Shown one piece after another: positions 34,329 through 46,206 of a stretch of DNA of 64,000 nucleotides. The first letter of the stretch is position 1. Every line of letters begins with the position of its first letter. The stretch is taken from the NCBI RefSeq assembly GCF_003597395.2, contig NC_133778.1, positions 18,551,166 through 18,615,165 of the forward strand, in the 5' to 3' direction. Source of the stretch: Chelonoidis abingdonii (taxonomy: Eukaryota; Chordata; Testudines; Testudinidae). A program made the position numbers and the translations under genes. The notes under the pieces were generated by a model. It was not told where the DNA came from. It ran no database searches and saw nothing but the letters and a program-made list of their open reading frames with translations.

Positions 34329-35641
34329 TGTGACAGGATCGCCGGGGTGCAACCTGGGACTGTGGGACTGCTGTGCCCCCTTTACTCACTATTCTGGGTT
34401 GTCTCTCACAATGCCTTACCGCTGGCAAGCAGCTCACGCCTCCAGGTGCTGTTACCACTCTGTACAGCTACATGTGGAGCCCCACACCCAGCTGGATTGC
34501 ATGAATTCTCCCAGAGCCACTCATGAATCACAGAGAGAGGCACCAGCCAAATCCCCCTTAGCTCCCTGCCTTGTACCCTAGGAATATACCATCTTGCACT
34601 GCTCAAGACCCTTTCTTCAGCAATGCAAGTCTATTAATTAGTTCACCACTTTGTCAATGGAAAGTGGATATACACCAGCTTTTGTAAACCTGAGCAGATT
34701 TACCAAGCACTTCAAGCAAATTCACTGGGAAAGATAAACAGTGAAAACAAGTTTATTGATTATAAAAGATAGTTTTAAGTGACTGGCAAAAGGTCAGAGA
34801 CAGTTACCAAAGAAAACAAAATAAGCGCACAATCTAAATCTTAAACCAGTATCAAGCAGTTTTCTCAGCCCACTGGATGTTGCAGTTCATAATACGCAGG
34901 TTTCACCCTTGAAACCTGGGCCAGTCTCCTCTGTTGGAGTCTTCAGTCTTCTGAGCATCGTTGCTGTTTGCAGTGTAGGTTGGGGAGGAGAAAAGGCCAA
35001 GCATGGGGCCTGTTTTGTACCCGTAATCCATGTGGTTGAAGAACATAAGTCCAGGCATGTCTTGTGGGCATTTTTGAGTCACCAGGCAAGATTGAACAAT
35101 TTCCCTGATGTGGCCTTGTGCAAGTGAGTCATTGAATTGTAACTCCCTTTCTGGACAAAGGCTGTTGATTGTTGTTTGACACCTGCTCTGGCATTGGTTA
35201 GGTCACTTGTCTTTGTGTAACCCACATACCTCCTGGGTGTGGTTCTCTGTCCCATGTAGTGGCATGGAGATGACTTAGAAATTAATGAGTCTGCTATAGC
35301 CTTAGCTAAGAGGCATGTGGCTTTTAGCTCATGCAGTAGATGCTAGCTCCAGAGGTCCCAGGTTTGATCCCGCCTGCAAATGACTGGAGTCTGTCGGAGT
35401 TACACTTGTCTCTGGGGATCTAATATCTGGGCGATTCCCTAACTGACAGCATATTTTAGTGACAACCATACAACACAACCTCATAACTTCATATGCTTTA
35501 ATGATGTACATATTTAGATGGAACAGTGGGTTTCAGCAGATCATAGCCTTTCCCATGATACCTCACATGGCCTGCTTATATGAACTATCGCAACTGTATA
35601 CAAATGATGACTATGGAGATCCTCTGGGGTGTAGAATGTCA
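34329..35641 (-). mobile_element. Solo LTR of an endogenous retrovirus-like element
   Basis: On + the unit begins TGTGACAGGATCGCC and ends GTGTAGAATGTCA, giving TG...CA termini on either strand. Flanks GAGGG (34324-34328) and GAGGA (35642-35646) match at 4 of 5 bases, consistent with a 5-bp target duplication. A minus-strand AATAAA at 34752-34757 suggests minus orientation, with U3 at the high-coordinate end. The 1.3 kb length is long for an LTR but not exceptional. No gag, pol or env sequence lies next to it, so it is a solo LTR left by recombination. It contains a tRNA-like segment near 35310. Confidence 0.65.
35310..35400 (+). repeat. tRNA-like segment inside the LTR
   Basis: GGCTTTTAGCTCATGCAGTAG resembles a tRNA D arm / A box. 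CCAGAGGTCCCAGG followed by TTTGATCCCGCC resembles a T arm / B box, at about normal tRNA spacing. There is no intact acceptor stem, so it is not a functional tRNA. It is probably a tRNA-derived sequence captured by the LTR. Confidence 0.5.
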
Positions 35642-35646
35642 GAGGA

Positions 35647-36110
35647 TATTCCAGTTACAGTACACAATGGGGTCTTTCCATTCTCTCCCTTCCATTCACT
35701 AAGCCCACATCGCCCATATCAGACTAAGTTCAATGAACAGTGACCTGCACATCCTTTCCCCAAATCCAGTTCTCCTGATGATAAAAACTGTTCATGGTAG
35801 AATCGTTCTCCCTCTTCCACCCTAATTATACAGTTGCCATATGACAACAGCTCAGCAAGTCAGTTGTCTGTGCTGTAGGAACATCACTGAAAAATTGCAG
35901 GTGCTGGTTGTACAATTTTTTTCCGGCCATTCCTAGTCCAAATCTATCAGTCCCTGCCATTGGTGTGAGAGCGCGCCATGCTTGAGGACCTAAAATCCAC
36001 ATTCATCAGATGCTGAAGCTCTCCAGCTAGATGCTAGTAAGGGATGAATTTTCAAACCTAGGCCTCTTACCAGGAGATCCAAATGCTCTGTTTGGGTGCT
36101 CAGATCATGT
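35647..36110. other. Non-coding, nothing recognised
   Basis: Short unique stretch between the LTR and a hAT element. Confidence 0.5.
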
Positions 36111-36118
36111 ATGTACAA

Positions 36119-36553
36119 CAGGGCCAGCTCTAGGCACCAGTGCTCCAAGCATGTGCTTGGGGTGGCACTTTCCAAGGGGCGGCGCTCCGGCTCCTTTTTT
36201 TTTTGGCTTGGGGTGCAAAATGCCAGGAGTCGGCAGAGGTGAGCTATGGCGGTGGGGGGCATGGGGAGGGCCGCAGTAAGTAACCCTGGAGGGGGAGAGG
36301 AACCACTCCCCCCAGCTCACCTCCACTCTACTGCCGCCTGCTCCCCTGAGCACGCTGCCACTCCGCTTCTCCTACACCCCTCCCAGGCTTGCCTGGGAGG
36401 GAGGGGTAGGAGGGGAAATGTGGCGTGCCCGGGGGAGGAGGTGGGGCTGAGGATTTGGGGAAGGGGTTGGAATGGGGTGGAGTTGGGGCGGGGCCAGGGG
36501 TGCAAGGGAAATTTTTTTTGCTTGGGGCAGCAAAAAACATGGAGCCGGCCCTG
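36119..36553. mobile_element. hAT MITE, 435 bp, with 8-bp target duplication
   Basis: The left end is CAGGGCCAGCTCTAGG. The right end, reverse-complemented, is CAGGGCCGGCTCCATG. The flanks ATGTACAA (36111-36118) and ATGTACAC (36554-36561) match at 7 of 8. Subterminal words GCTTGGGGTGGCA and GCTTGGGGCAGCAAAA are direct-repeat-like, each next to a T-run. The interior is GC-rich and non-coding, and its open frames on both strands are artefacts of composition. Confidence 0.88.
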
Positions 36554-36561
36554 ATGTACAC

Positions 36562-38789
36562 ACATAGTACATGCTGTTATATGTATTTAGCTGCCAACAT
36601 GAATGTCCAAGTGGAGTTGTACTTCTTATTAAGGCAATCACAACAATCATCTTAATTGATTTATTATTGATATTGTTGTAGTGCCCACAGACCCCAGTTA
36701 GGATTCCCACTGTACTAAGCATCATAGAAACAGAGAGACGAGACAGACCAGGCCTAAAAATGCTAACAATTTATGCTTGAAAAAAGAGACCAGAGAATCA
36801 AGGTCCAGGTCATTGATCACTGATGCATTCAGCTTTGGCGAGTCAGAGCATTGAAAATCCAGCTGATTCAAAGACACTTCCTTCCAAACCCAAGCAGAGG
36901 AAGAAATATTGCCAGTGGTTAAGAAAAGGATCCTCTTTCTTTTTAATTCTTCACTGTTTAGATGACACAAGGATGAGCCTCGAAAAGGGAACTTACAGCA
37001 TACGTATGCACAGCCGAAAAGTGTGCTACTAAAATGATCTAGGTGGGGATTTTCAAAGCTGCCTAAGGGCGTTAGTTACTCAGTTCCCACTGGCTTGACT
37101 CCCTTGGGGCTCTGAAAAATCTCAGCCCTAATATCCACCGGTTTCCTGTAACAGGGCTGAAGAGATGATGCGGGTGAATGGTGACACTGACTGAACTTTT
37201 TGTGAAAGCTGATTCACTCCTAGAGCTAGAGTCTCATTTTGACTGGCTACCTGAAGACAACCCCTCCCCCCGGCCCCATGTAGGATACCAGAGAGCCTTG
37301 GTGTAAGGGGCTTAGTCAGGGAAACGGGACATGACCAAAGAATGCTGTAGTCCAATGTGTCCCCAGCGCTGCAACAATCCCCTAGGCTGCTATGATTTGC
37401 ACAAGGTGCTGAATTGACTCAGGTTTGGGGACCCATAAATGTGACCAAGCTATTTTTTGTCTTTGCCTCATCCCTGGTCCTGAGCCACAGTGTAACTTGG
37501 CTAAACAAGAGGATCCAGCTTGTAATGTCCATGAAGAATCTTTTCACCACCAATGGCTGTTGGTCACAGAGGCTGAGGGCAGGGATGGGCCATTAGACTT
37601 CTCCTTTAATTTTTATTTCTCACACACAACTATCATCAATAGAAGAAGAGCCTCTCCTTCAAAATAGGACTAGATTTAGGCCAAGGAGGCAGTGCTTTAT
37701 ATGGATTAGGTTAATCCCAAATTTGGGGTTTAGGTTCAAGGCTGATCAGGGCCAAAGTTTGGGTGCAAATTTGATGGCATTGAAATCTCATACTGTTTGC
37801 CCCAGGGTGACAGACTCTTACTACTCTGCACAGGTTATGGGACATGGCCAAAGAATGCTGCATTCTAGTTCTTCTCCTGAGACTACTTAGTTTTAGATGC
37901 AAAAATCCTCCATTAAGATTTAGAGAAATTGCTGCTGGATCATTAGTTCCAATCAGGATGTAAATAAAGGGGATGTGATTGTTTCTTTGGGCTGGAGAAA
38001 ATTAGGACAGACATAGTTCTGGAGAGAGAGCCTAAAATCACCCAAACTCAGCCAGGAAGCTAAGGCAGAGGTTCATGCTGTGTTATTGATTCTGCATCAT
38101 GGTTCTGCAAACCATACCTCAAGATGGAGCTGAGTTTTGAACACTGAGATCCTGATCCAGCTCCCAGTGACTTGACCTAGAGCAGGTCCTAAATCAGGAT
38201 CCATTTTGCTCTGTTAAAGGTACAGTGGGGATTCAGCTTCCCACTCCTTATTGCCACAAGATTCCTCTCTGAAAATCAACGTTATGAAGATGGGAACCTC
38301 ACCAGCTTAGCTGTTGCTCTGATGTTTTCATTCTCTTGGGCCAAGAGAACAACTGGTCCCAGGAGATTTTAGCCCCACTCAAATTCACAGACTAAAAATA
38401 AGCCCCTTCTGGTTTTAGAGTTAACCTGGAAAAAAACACATTGGGGGCAGGTATCAGTCTGAGGGTTAAAATGGACTTTCCTTCCTCCACAGAAATTCAG
38501 CCTGCAGCTTAAGTTTTGATGCATCTCTTTTGACTGTGTGAGGCAGGGAAATGGAAGAATCAGGGAAGGATTACATGAAAGTTTCTTTTGTTTTAAAAAG
38601 TAAAAGACGGCCCATATACAACACTGTTCCTGCCCAAGTTTGATCATTAGCAGCACTTAGAAGCATTCTAACTCAACACCTGTTTCCCCTCCTCCATTTC
38701 TGCCTCTTCCCATGTTACCTCTAGCAGATCCTAAATCTCTACTAAGAGAAGTTTCCCCTCACAGTATGTTGTATAAACATGTCTGCTTC
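36562..38789. other. Non-coding with one small repeat remnant
   Basis: 37040-37130 has GGGGATTTTCAAAGCTGCC and CTCTGAAAAATCTCAGCC, a weak palindrome of a common amniote type. The duplicated words GACATG(G/A)CCAAAGAATGCTG at about 37328 and 37841 hint at a local duplication. No gene was recognised. Confidence 0.45.
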
Positions 38790-38935
38790 CCAGCTCTCAC
38801 AGCACTTCACACATGTGGGTGAGGTATCTTTCTGCCCATTTTACAGATAGGGAAAAAGAAGGCAATAAGAGGTGAAGTAATTTGTCCAACATCACATTGT
38901 AAATTAGCAAAACCAACCATGTGTCCACTGATCAC
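38790..38935 (-). mobile_element. MIR-type SINE fragment, antisense
   Basis: CACAGCACTTCACACATG, GCCCATTTTACAGATAGGG and GTGAAGTAATTTGTCCAAC are the complement of the MIR 3' half. Confidence 0.6.
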
Positions 38936-39182
38936 ACAGCCTCTTCTAGAGGCCTGTCAGTGTATACATCCTCCTCTGAACAGAACTATACCCTTCTAGA
39001 GTCATTCTGTCTGGGTTATGATTATTATTGAAAAGGCACTTCTGAAACAGCAACATGTGAAAACCCAGCCTGAGCTTCCCCAGGCTAGTCTGTCTCTAGA
39101 GTTGCTGTATCTCACTCTAAAGTTGCTCCCCCAGTTTGGCTGAATTTTATTATTTCTCAGAAGTGGGGTTCTCTAAATCCAC

Positions 39183-39834
39183 TGTGACAGACCCAAACCA
39201 GTGGGGTACAGGAGTCTGGTAGAGGGCAAATATACTGATCACTGGATGAGCAGTTTTCTGTTCCCTGAGTGACCAGAGCAGGGGTTGCACTAGAGTAATC
39301 AGGAACCTGTTAGAACCAATTACAGGCAGACAGGCTGATTAGAACACCTGCAGGCAATCCAAGGCGGCTAATCAGGAGCATCTGGTTTTAAAAAGGAGTT
39401 CACTCTAACAGGTGGGAGGAGCCAGAGGAGAGGGAAGTGTGTGTGAGGAGCGGGAAGGCAAAGACGCACAGGAGCTGAGAGTTGAGAGGGTGTGCTGCTG
39501 GGAGGACTAAGGATACAAGCGTTATCAGATACCAGGAGGAAGGTCCTGTGATTGTGACTGCCATACCAGAAGGTGTTTGGAGGAGGCCATGGGGAAGTAG
39601 CCCAGGGAGTTGTAGCTGTCATGCAGCTGTTACAGGAGGTACTATAGACAGCTGCGATCCACAGGGCCCTGGGCTGGAACCCGGAGTAGAGGGTGGGCCC
39701 GGGTTCCCCCCAAACCTCCCAACTCCTGATCAGACACAGGAGAAATTGACCCAGACTGTGAGGAAGATCACTGAGGTGAGCAAATCTGCCAATAAGCGCA
39801 GGGCCCACCAAGGTAGAGGAGGAACTTTGTCACA
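39183..39834 (+). mobile_element. Solo LTR, 652 bp
   Basis: The unit begins TGTGACAGACCC and ends ACTTTGTCACA, so the termini are inverted TGTGACA/TGTCACA. It is flanked by CCAC at 39179-39182 and 39835-39838, a 4-bp target duplication. A TATA-like TTTTAAAAAGG lies at about 39386, preceded by repeated GGCTAATCAGG / GCTGATTAG words. Open frames within it (for example 39482-39892) run across the LTR end and are not genes. No internal retroviral sequence is adjacent. The class (gypsy or ERV) cannot be decided from the LTR alone. Confidence 0.72.
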
Positions 39835-39838
39835 CCAC

Positions 39839-40405
39839 ACTCACTCTCTGTGTGAACACTGCTTTCCTTTCCCATATAGCCGGGTAGGGTAATGAGCCAG
39901 CTATGCCAGTGTGATTCAGCAAAAGCTGTGTAATGCTTTCAAGATTAATTATAATCTGCTAACAAGGTGAGGTTTTCAGGCAAATACTGCTACTCTGCTA
40001 CTAGTAAATTGCTTATGATTCCATCACTCAATTAATTCAAATCTTCCTGTTGCTTTAAAAAAAACACCCCAAACCTTCCACTTAAATCACACATACTATG
40101 AAGAGACCAGCTAACTCATCACCTCACACTCCAATAACAAAGAACCAATAGCAAAATCAGATCATTGAAATATAAATAACAATGACCCGTTTTCACAAAA
40201 CAAAATGGCCACATAGTTATTAAACTACATTTACCAAGAGGCCATAGGGTTCAGGTCAAAGGTCACAACAGCTTCCCAGATATAAGAAGCCCGAGGTGCC
40301 GACTGCACAAGTTACGCAGAGGAAAAGTAACAATATCTTATTTCACTAACCAAATCAATGATTTATGTGAAGGCAACTTTTTTAATACATACAACATTGC
40401 ATTAG
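39839..40405. other. Non-coding, nothing recognised
   Basis: AT-rich unique sequence between the LTR and the CR1 copy. Confidence 0.5.
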
Positions 40406-40712
40406 GCCCTACTTAGCAATTATCTTTGAAAAGTCACGGAAGAGGGAGACATTCCAGAAGACTGGAAAAGGGCAAATAGAGTGCCATCTATAAAAAGGGA
40501 AATAAGGACAATCTGGGAAATTACAGACCAATCAGTTTAACTTCTGTACCCAGAAAGATAATGGAGCAAATAATTAAGCGATCAATTTACAAACACCTAG
40601 AAGATAATAAGGTGATAAGTAGCAGTCAGCATGCGTTTGTCAAGAACAAATTGTGTCAAACCAACCTGATAGCTTTCTGTGACAGAGTAACAAGCTTTGT
40701 GGATGGGGGGAA

Positions 40713-41111
40713 GTGGTAGATGTGGTATATCTTGATTTTAGTAAGGCTTTTGATATTGTCTCGCATGACCTTCTCATAAACAAACTAGGGAAATACAACC
40801 TAGATGGAGCTACTATAAGGTGGGTGCATAAGTGGTTGGAAAATTGTTCCCAGAGAGTAGTTATGAGTGGTTTACAGTCATGCTGGAATGGCATAATGAG
40901 TGGAGTCCCACAGGGATCGGTTCTGGGTCAGGTTCTGTTTAATATCTTCATCAGTGATTTAGATAATGGCATAGAAAGTACGCTTATAAAGTTTGTGGAT
41001 GATACCAACCTGGCAGGGGTTGCAAGTGCTTTGGAGGACAGGATTAAAATTCAAAATGATCTGGAAAAATTGGAGAAATGGTCTGAAGTAAATAGGATGA
41101 AATTCAATTAG
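40713..41111 (+). pseudogene. CR1 reverse transcriptase segment
   Basis: 133 codons of the CR1 ORF2 reverse transcriptase palm: VVYLDFSKAFDIVSHDLL, then MSGVPQGSVLGQVLFNIFI, then FVDDTNLAGVASAL. The catalytic box is FVDD (40992-41003), where CR1 usually has FADD. Both Asp are kept. The frame ends at TAG 41109-41111 in MKFN, where CR1 normally continues with Lys, so a single base change made the stop. The upstream part is out of frame. In an intact element this enzyme copies CR1 RNA at the nick; this copy is dead. Confidence 0.88.
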
Positions 41112-41217
41112 GACAAATGCAAAGTACTCCACTTAGGAAGGAACAATCAGTTGCACACATACAAAATGGGAAATGACTATCTAGGAAGGAGTATGCGGAA
41201 AGGGATCTGGGGTCATA

Positions 41218-41538
41218 GTGGATCACAAGCTAAATATGAGTCAACAGTATAACGCTGTTGCAAAAAAAGCAAACATCATTCTGGGGTGTATTAGCAGGAG
41301 TATTATAAGCAAGACACAAGAAGTAATTCTTCTGCTCTACTCCATGCTGATTAGGTCTCAGCTGGAGTATTGTGTCCAGTTCTGGGTGTCACATTTCAGG
41401 AAAAATGTGGAAAAATTGGAGAAAGTCCAGAGAAGAGCAACAAAAATGATTAAAGGTCTAGAAAACATGACCTATGAGGGAAGATTGAAAAAATTGGGGT
41501 TGTTTAGTCTGGAAAAGAGAAGACTGAGAGGGGCATGA
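41218..41538 (+). pseudogene. CR1 ORF2 C-terminal segment
   Basis: This continues the CR1 protein after two small deletions between 41112 and 41217. It reads [37 protein letters not shown], then VQRRATKMIKGLENMTYEG and LGLFSLEKRRLRG, ending early at 41538 where a frameshift follows GGGGCATGATAAC. This is the conserved thumb / C-terminal part of CR1 ORF2. It is non-functional as a separate protein. Confidence 0.85.
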
Positions 41539-41885
41539 TAACAGTTTTCAAGCACATGAAAGGTTGTTACAAGGAGGAAGGAGAAAAATTATTCTTCTTA
41601 ACCTCTGAGGATAGGACAAGAAGCAATGAGCTTAAATTTCAGCAAGTGCAGTTAGGTTGGACATTAGGAAAAGCTTCCTAACTGTCAGAGTGATTAAGCA
41701 CTGGAATAAATTGCCTAGGGAGGTTGTGGAATCTCCATCACTGGGGATTTTTAAGAGCAGGTTGGACAAACACCTGTCAGGGATGGTCTAGATAATACTT
41801 AGTCCTGCCTTGAGTGCAGGGGACTGGACTAGACAACCTCTCGAGGTGCCTTCCAGTTCTATGATTCTATGATTTCTATGACTTC

Positions 41886-44800
41886 TCTCTAGATTGAATG
41901 GTATGGCAGTTTTATTTTTTAAGGCTATGGAGCATTTTAAATGTCCCTTATGCCCCTATATGTCCTCCCGCATAACACAGTAGTTGCACTTTTTAAAATC
42001 TTCTAGTTTTGCCTTAGATCAGGTTACCTATGTGCCTGCAGTACTGTCTCTATTTGGTATCTCTTTATACAAAGAGCACAGTTAAAAGGTTTCCTTCTCT
42101 TTGACAGTTTCTACTCGTTCAGAGGGAAGCTATCTCCCCCATGTACTGCCTCTCAAAATGGAAGAGCTGAAGATCCACTCATGATTACATTGGTTAACCC
42201 TCATCAATAACTTCCACTGCTTCAAGTTTCCACTCCCTTCCCGCCCCCGCCCCCACCAGGTTTGGTTCCCTTCTTGGGTCCTCTCCTCCTGTTGCCGGGG
42301 CTGGCAGCGAGCTAGGGTTGCTGGGTGAGCAGCAGAGGAGAGTTTCCTTACCCTGGAGCTGCTGTAGCCCTTCTTCCCTCTTGCCAGGATCCTGCAGGCT
42401 GGGTGACTGGTGGCTCTTGCATCTCCTCTCTTATTATTCAGAATTTATGTGACCAAAAGACTTGGGAGAGGAGATAGGTGGGAAGACCTTGGCAAACAAC
42501 CTTCTCCCTGCTCTGCCCCTGCCAGACACACATGAGCAGCAGAGCAACTTGCTCCCCTTCCCAAAGAGATGGGAAGAGATATTTCAGTGAGAGCTGCTCT
42601 GTTGAGAGCACACCCTGTTAGCAGGTGCGTGGTGAGGAAAGAGTTTTGGCAAGTTTCTGAAATTAGTCACTGAAATTTTCTTAACATGAGGCATGGTGAT
42701 GGGTGACTTATTTTTTGAGTAACTTGAATGCTTGTGTGTGTAACATTGGGGGGGCAGGGAGCTGATGTCTCTGGTCCCTGCTGAAGGAACAAACGCTGCA
42801 TAGTGCTGAGGGCAGGAGTGAAGGTAGGACTCCCTAGCGGTCTAAAATTTCCTCCCAGTCACCAAGAGATGTGATAATGGACATTTTAAAAAATCCTTCT
42901 TGATTTGCATAAAAAGCTAAAATGAAGTACAAAGGAAAACACACATGTTCAGATTTTGCACTGCCAGTAACTGCTCAGCATTTGCCAGTACTTGAAGGTC
43001 ACGTCTGAATGTGGCATTAAAGTCTTTCCTGCTTTCCTAAGTTATTTGACATCATACCAAGAGGTGAAATTGAATGTATTCTGAAAAGCTCTTTTATAGA
43101 CTTACAAGTTTATTGACTGCCAGTATTTAGAGTGGCCTAATTTTATGCACAGATATGTCATGTTGGAATAATTATACCAGCTCTTGGCTTTCCTGAAGCA
43201 AGGTGTGGTACATTGGGAACCCCTGGTTCTTGGGTTTCCTTCTTTTTTGTTTTTACACAAATATAGTGGCTATGGAAATAAGTGTCTGAGGATTTAATAA
43301 CTATGGTACTGCCCTACAGAAATCACCTATAGTAGTGATCTGAACATGTTTTGGAACAAGTCCCTTTGAAGTGAAAGTTAGACTGCACCAACGTTAGCTC
43401 TAAGTCTGCGGCTGTTTAGCTGATAGCCTGTGCCATGGGGAAGAACTCGACGGGAAACGGTGAGACGTACTATGTGCAGATGACATGGCAATAAGGACAT
43501 TCTCAAAAGAAGACTCAGAAGAAATCGTAAACCAGTGGTATGGCCAGCTAAACTGGTCCACCACTAGTAATAATTTGACCATCTCAGTATTCATGTGAGA
43601 GATTCCTCTTGGTGAGAGCAAGGTAGGTAAATAACGCCCCCCCCCCAACTCTACAATATATTTTGAAGCCTCGCCAGCATTTTTTGTTTATTTCCATTGC
43701 TTTCCCTATTTGCATTTACTCAGGAGCTACCAGAGCTTATCCACTTTTGAAGTAAGCTTAAATAAATGCTGTTAGTTGATGACTATCAATCCTACACAAA
43801 TGCTTGCATAAGAAGATAAGTTTTCTCAAAGCTGTTTGCTTGGGGATAGGCGGCTGTTTTAATGGCAAGTTTATTGAACACTGTGCTGTTTATGTGCTGT
43901 AATTATTTTTCCTTCAGGGCAGGTGATATTATATTCGTCTTTCTGGTTTTCATTAACACCTGCATCTCTCTTTGCAATTAGCAAAATGATACACTGCATC
44001 TGTCATTCCACCCCTTGCCCCGCTAAAGAAAAGACTCCGAACAGAAAACGTGATCTTAACAGCAGTAAAAAGGAATAATGGTGACCTGTACTTGCTTATA
44101 GCTTTAATGAGAAGGGCTGAATTAGTCAAACAGAATGCTTTCTATGCAAACAACCTTCCCTAACATTAAAAAATAATTCATATCATGTATATGTTGTCAG
44201 GCAACTCTATTAATGCACCAACCTGACAAATGTTGTGAGTGGGGGTGCAAATGGGACATATCATTCAACTGTCTTGACTCAGAGCATAACAAGAATGGGA
44301 AAGAGGACAAATGTAACTTACTCTGGATACAGTCCCAGAACTGTAATCTCATTGTTCTTCATGGTGAATTATATAGAAGTGCTGAAGATAAGAATATGAT
44401 TTTAGCTGTGTTCTGTATTTTAATCACTTTCCTTTGCCACTAAACAAATAACTCATTGTGAAATGCTTACCCATGGGGAATATTAGTTTTTGAACTATGA
44501 AATAAATGGACAGAATGAGGCTGGAATGTAAGAATGTTCTGCTAGTTGCACCGAAATGGGAAGAGATCTCTATCCTGGGGAACCAAACTCGGCTCTGGTT
44601 TAAGCAGAAGCAATTCCCGTTGACTTGCTAGGGAGTTGGCAGCTGCAGGCAGAGCTGACTTTGGCTGTCTATCTCTAAGGCTCCCTAGGAATGCATGTGG
44701 TCGGCCTCTTTGTTTGGAGCTGAATGGCTTCGAGAGAATTCTGGAGCTGGAAACCACAAAGGAAAAGTGGGTAATTAGTTGTAGGTCTAAAGTTGGGAGC

Positions 44801-45880
44801 CATGTTGAAAGGGTTGCGGTTGCTAAGACATATTGAACCATAGTCTCTGCTAGCAGGAGCAGTTGCAAATCCACTGAAGACCAAAAAGCTGAGCCTGCTT
44901 AGGCCAGTAGCGAAATTGGCCCATTTGTGTGGTGGTTGGTAAGAAGAAACAAAATTTGAAGGCTCCTAAACAGCTTAATCCAAGGTTGGGATCCTTGGCT
45001 GATCCTCTCCAGTGTCAGAAGACCTAAGAGACCTCAAGATGGAAACCCTCTAAAGTGGGTAACAGTCCCTGGGTGAAGTGTGCCTCAGGGAGAGGCTACC
45101 ATCAAGAAGTGGAATAGGTATCACGAGGGACTGGCCGGAGATTGTTATGAAAGTTACTTCTAAAGTAACTGACTGTCTCTTTAAAATGTGTTTGATTGTG
45201 TAAAATCCCTAGGTTTCTTCTGCATCCTTAGCCTGGAGTTCTATGTCAGACCTAAGACAAAGCTAATTTGACTAACCCTTTCCCAGCTTTATGTCTGCTG
45301 TTTGTAACTCTGTGCAAGAGTAGGTGGAGAAAGGTCCAACGTGATTGCCTGTGAAACAGGTTGCTGTGACAACACAGAGATCGGGGAGACAAGCCTGTAT
45401 GCTGAATTTATACAAACCGGTTTTCTGGGGTACATGTGGTTTGGGGGTCTACAGACAAGTGGTCACTCATACAAGTAAGTGAGAACTTCAGTGTGCACCC
45501 TGGCGGGGTTGGAGTAGTGGTGTGCATGGATCTCTGTGAAAGGAGGTTGATTCTGGATCTGGATTATGGTCCCTGGGTCAGCAGGGTCGGGGAAAGCTGT
45601 GGAGACAAGGCAATCAGTAGAGTGACACACATGGTCAGAACAATCCCATCTGGGCAATCAAGGAAGGTTATTGATGTACTCTGAAATGGTTCTATCCAGT
45701 CCTGTGAAAGGGTCGTGGATGTGATGAAAGGCTTCGAGGGAGTAGGTGTAAAGTGGGAAATCACCATGCTGCCTTGTTAAAGCCCTGGGAAGTGAACAGC
45801 AGCACTGTCTAGGAGTCACTTAAATTAATACAAATGAATTTTATTAGAGTCCCTACGTTAAACCTACAATATTTCAGCCC
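41886..45880. other. Long non-coding stretch
   Basis: No exon, RNA gene or definable transposon. Small features include a C-rich patch (CCCGCCCCCGCCCCCACC) at about 42240 and a C-run at about 43637-43647. Open frames up to 110 codons (44542-44874, minus) lack recognisable domains. Confidence 0.45.
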
Positions 45881-45885
45881 AGAGA

Positions 45886-46206
45886 ACTCTTATGACTCTT
45901 ATGACTCTTATGGGAAACTTTTTCGCCTGAGGGCCACATTGGGTTTCCAAAATTGTATGGAGGGCTGGTTAGGGGAGCCAGTCACACCACACCACCACGC
46001 AGCACAGAGCACCAGGTCAGGCCGTGGCTCTGCAGTGGTACTGCCCGGTAAGACCTTGCAGTCCCACCGGAGCATTGCGCTGGTGGTGCAGTGATCTGAG
46101 GCTGCGGGGGAGGGGCATAGCCTCCCAGGCCAGAGCTCAGGGGCTGGGCAGGAGAGTCCGTTGGGCCGAATGTGACCCGTGGGCTGTAGTTTGCCCACCT
46201 CTGTCT
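45886..46206. mobile_element. hAT-derived element, one end rearranged
   Basis: The left part has GGGAAACTTTTTCGCCTGAG, GGCCACATTGGGTTTCC and AAAATTGTATGGAGGGCTGG. The right end reads GGGCTGTAGTTTGCCCACC then TCTG. This is the same family as the 46722-47503 composite, where both end types recur. The expected left terminus (GGGTGGGCAAAC-like) has been replaced just after a threefold ACTCTTATG unit at about 45888-45911. TCTCATG follows the right end and resembles TCTTATG on the left, so the small array may be an amplified target duplication. Confidence 0.65.

Larger units (their letters stand above)
40408..41885 (+). mobile_element. CR1 LINE, 5'-truncated
   Basis: The copy starts inside ORF2 (GCAATTATCTTTGAAAAGTC, then ATTCCAGAAGACTGGAAAAG), runs through the reverse transcriptase and C-terminal region, and ends in the CR1 3' UTR with CTCGAGGTGCCTTCCAG and the octamer series ATTCTATGATTTCTATGA at about 41860-41880. 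No target duplication was looked for beyond the octamer, as is usual for CR1. It is clearly younger than the nested pair at 21-23.7 kb, because long frames survive. Confidence 0.92.

Noticed and set aside
35310..35400. Functional tRNA gene
   Set aside because: The A- and B-box-like arms are present, but there is no matching acceptor stem or proper anticodon stem. It is annotated as tRNA-like only.
39482..39892. 136-codon frame over the solo LTR
   Set aside because: It runs through the LTR end and target duplication, so it cannot be a conserved gene.
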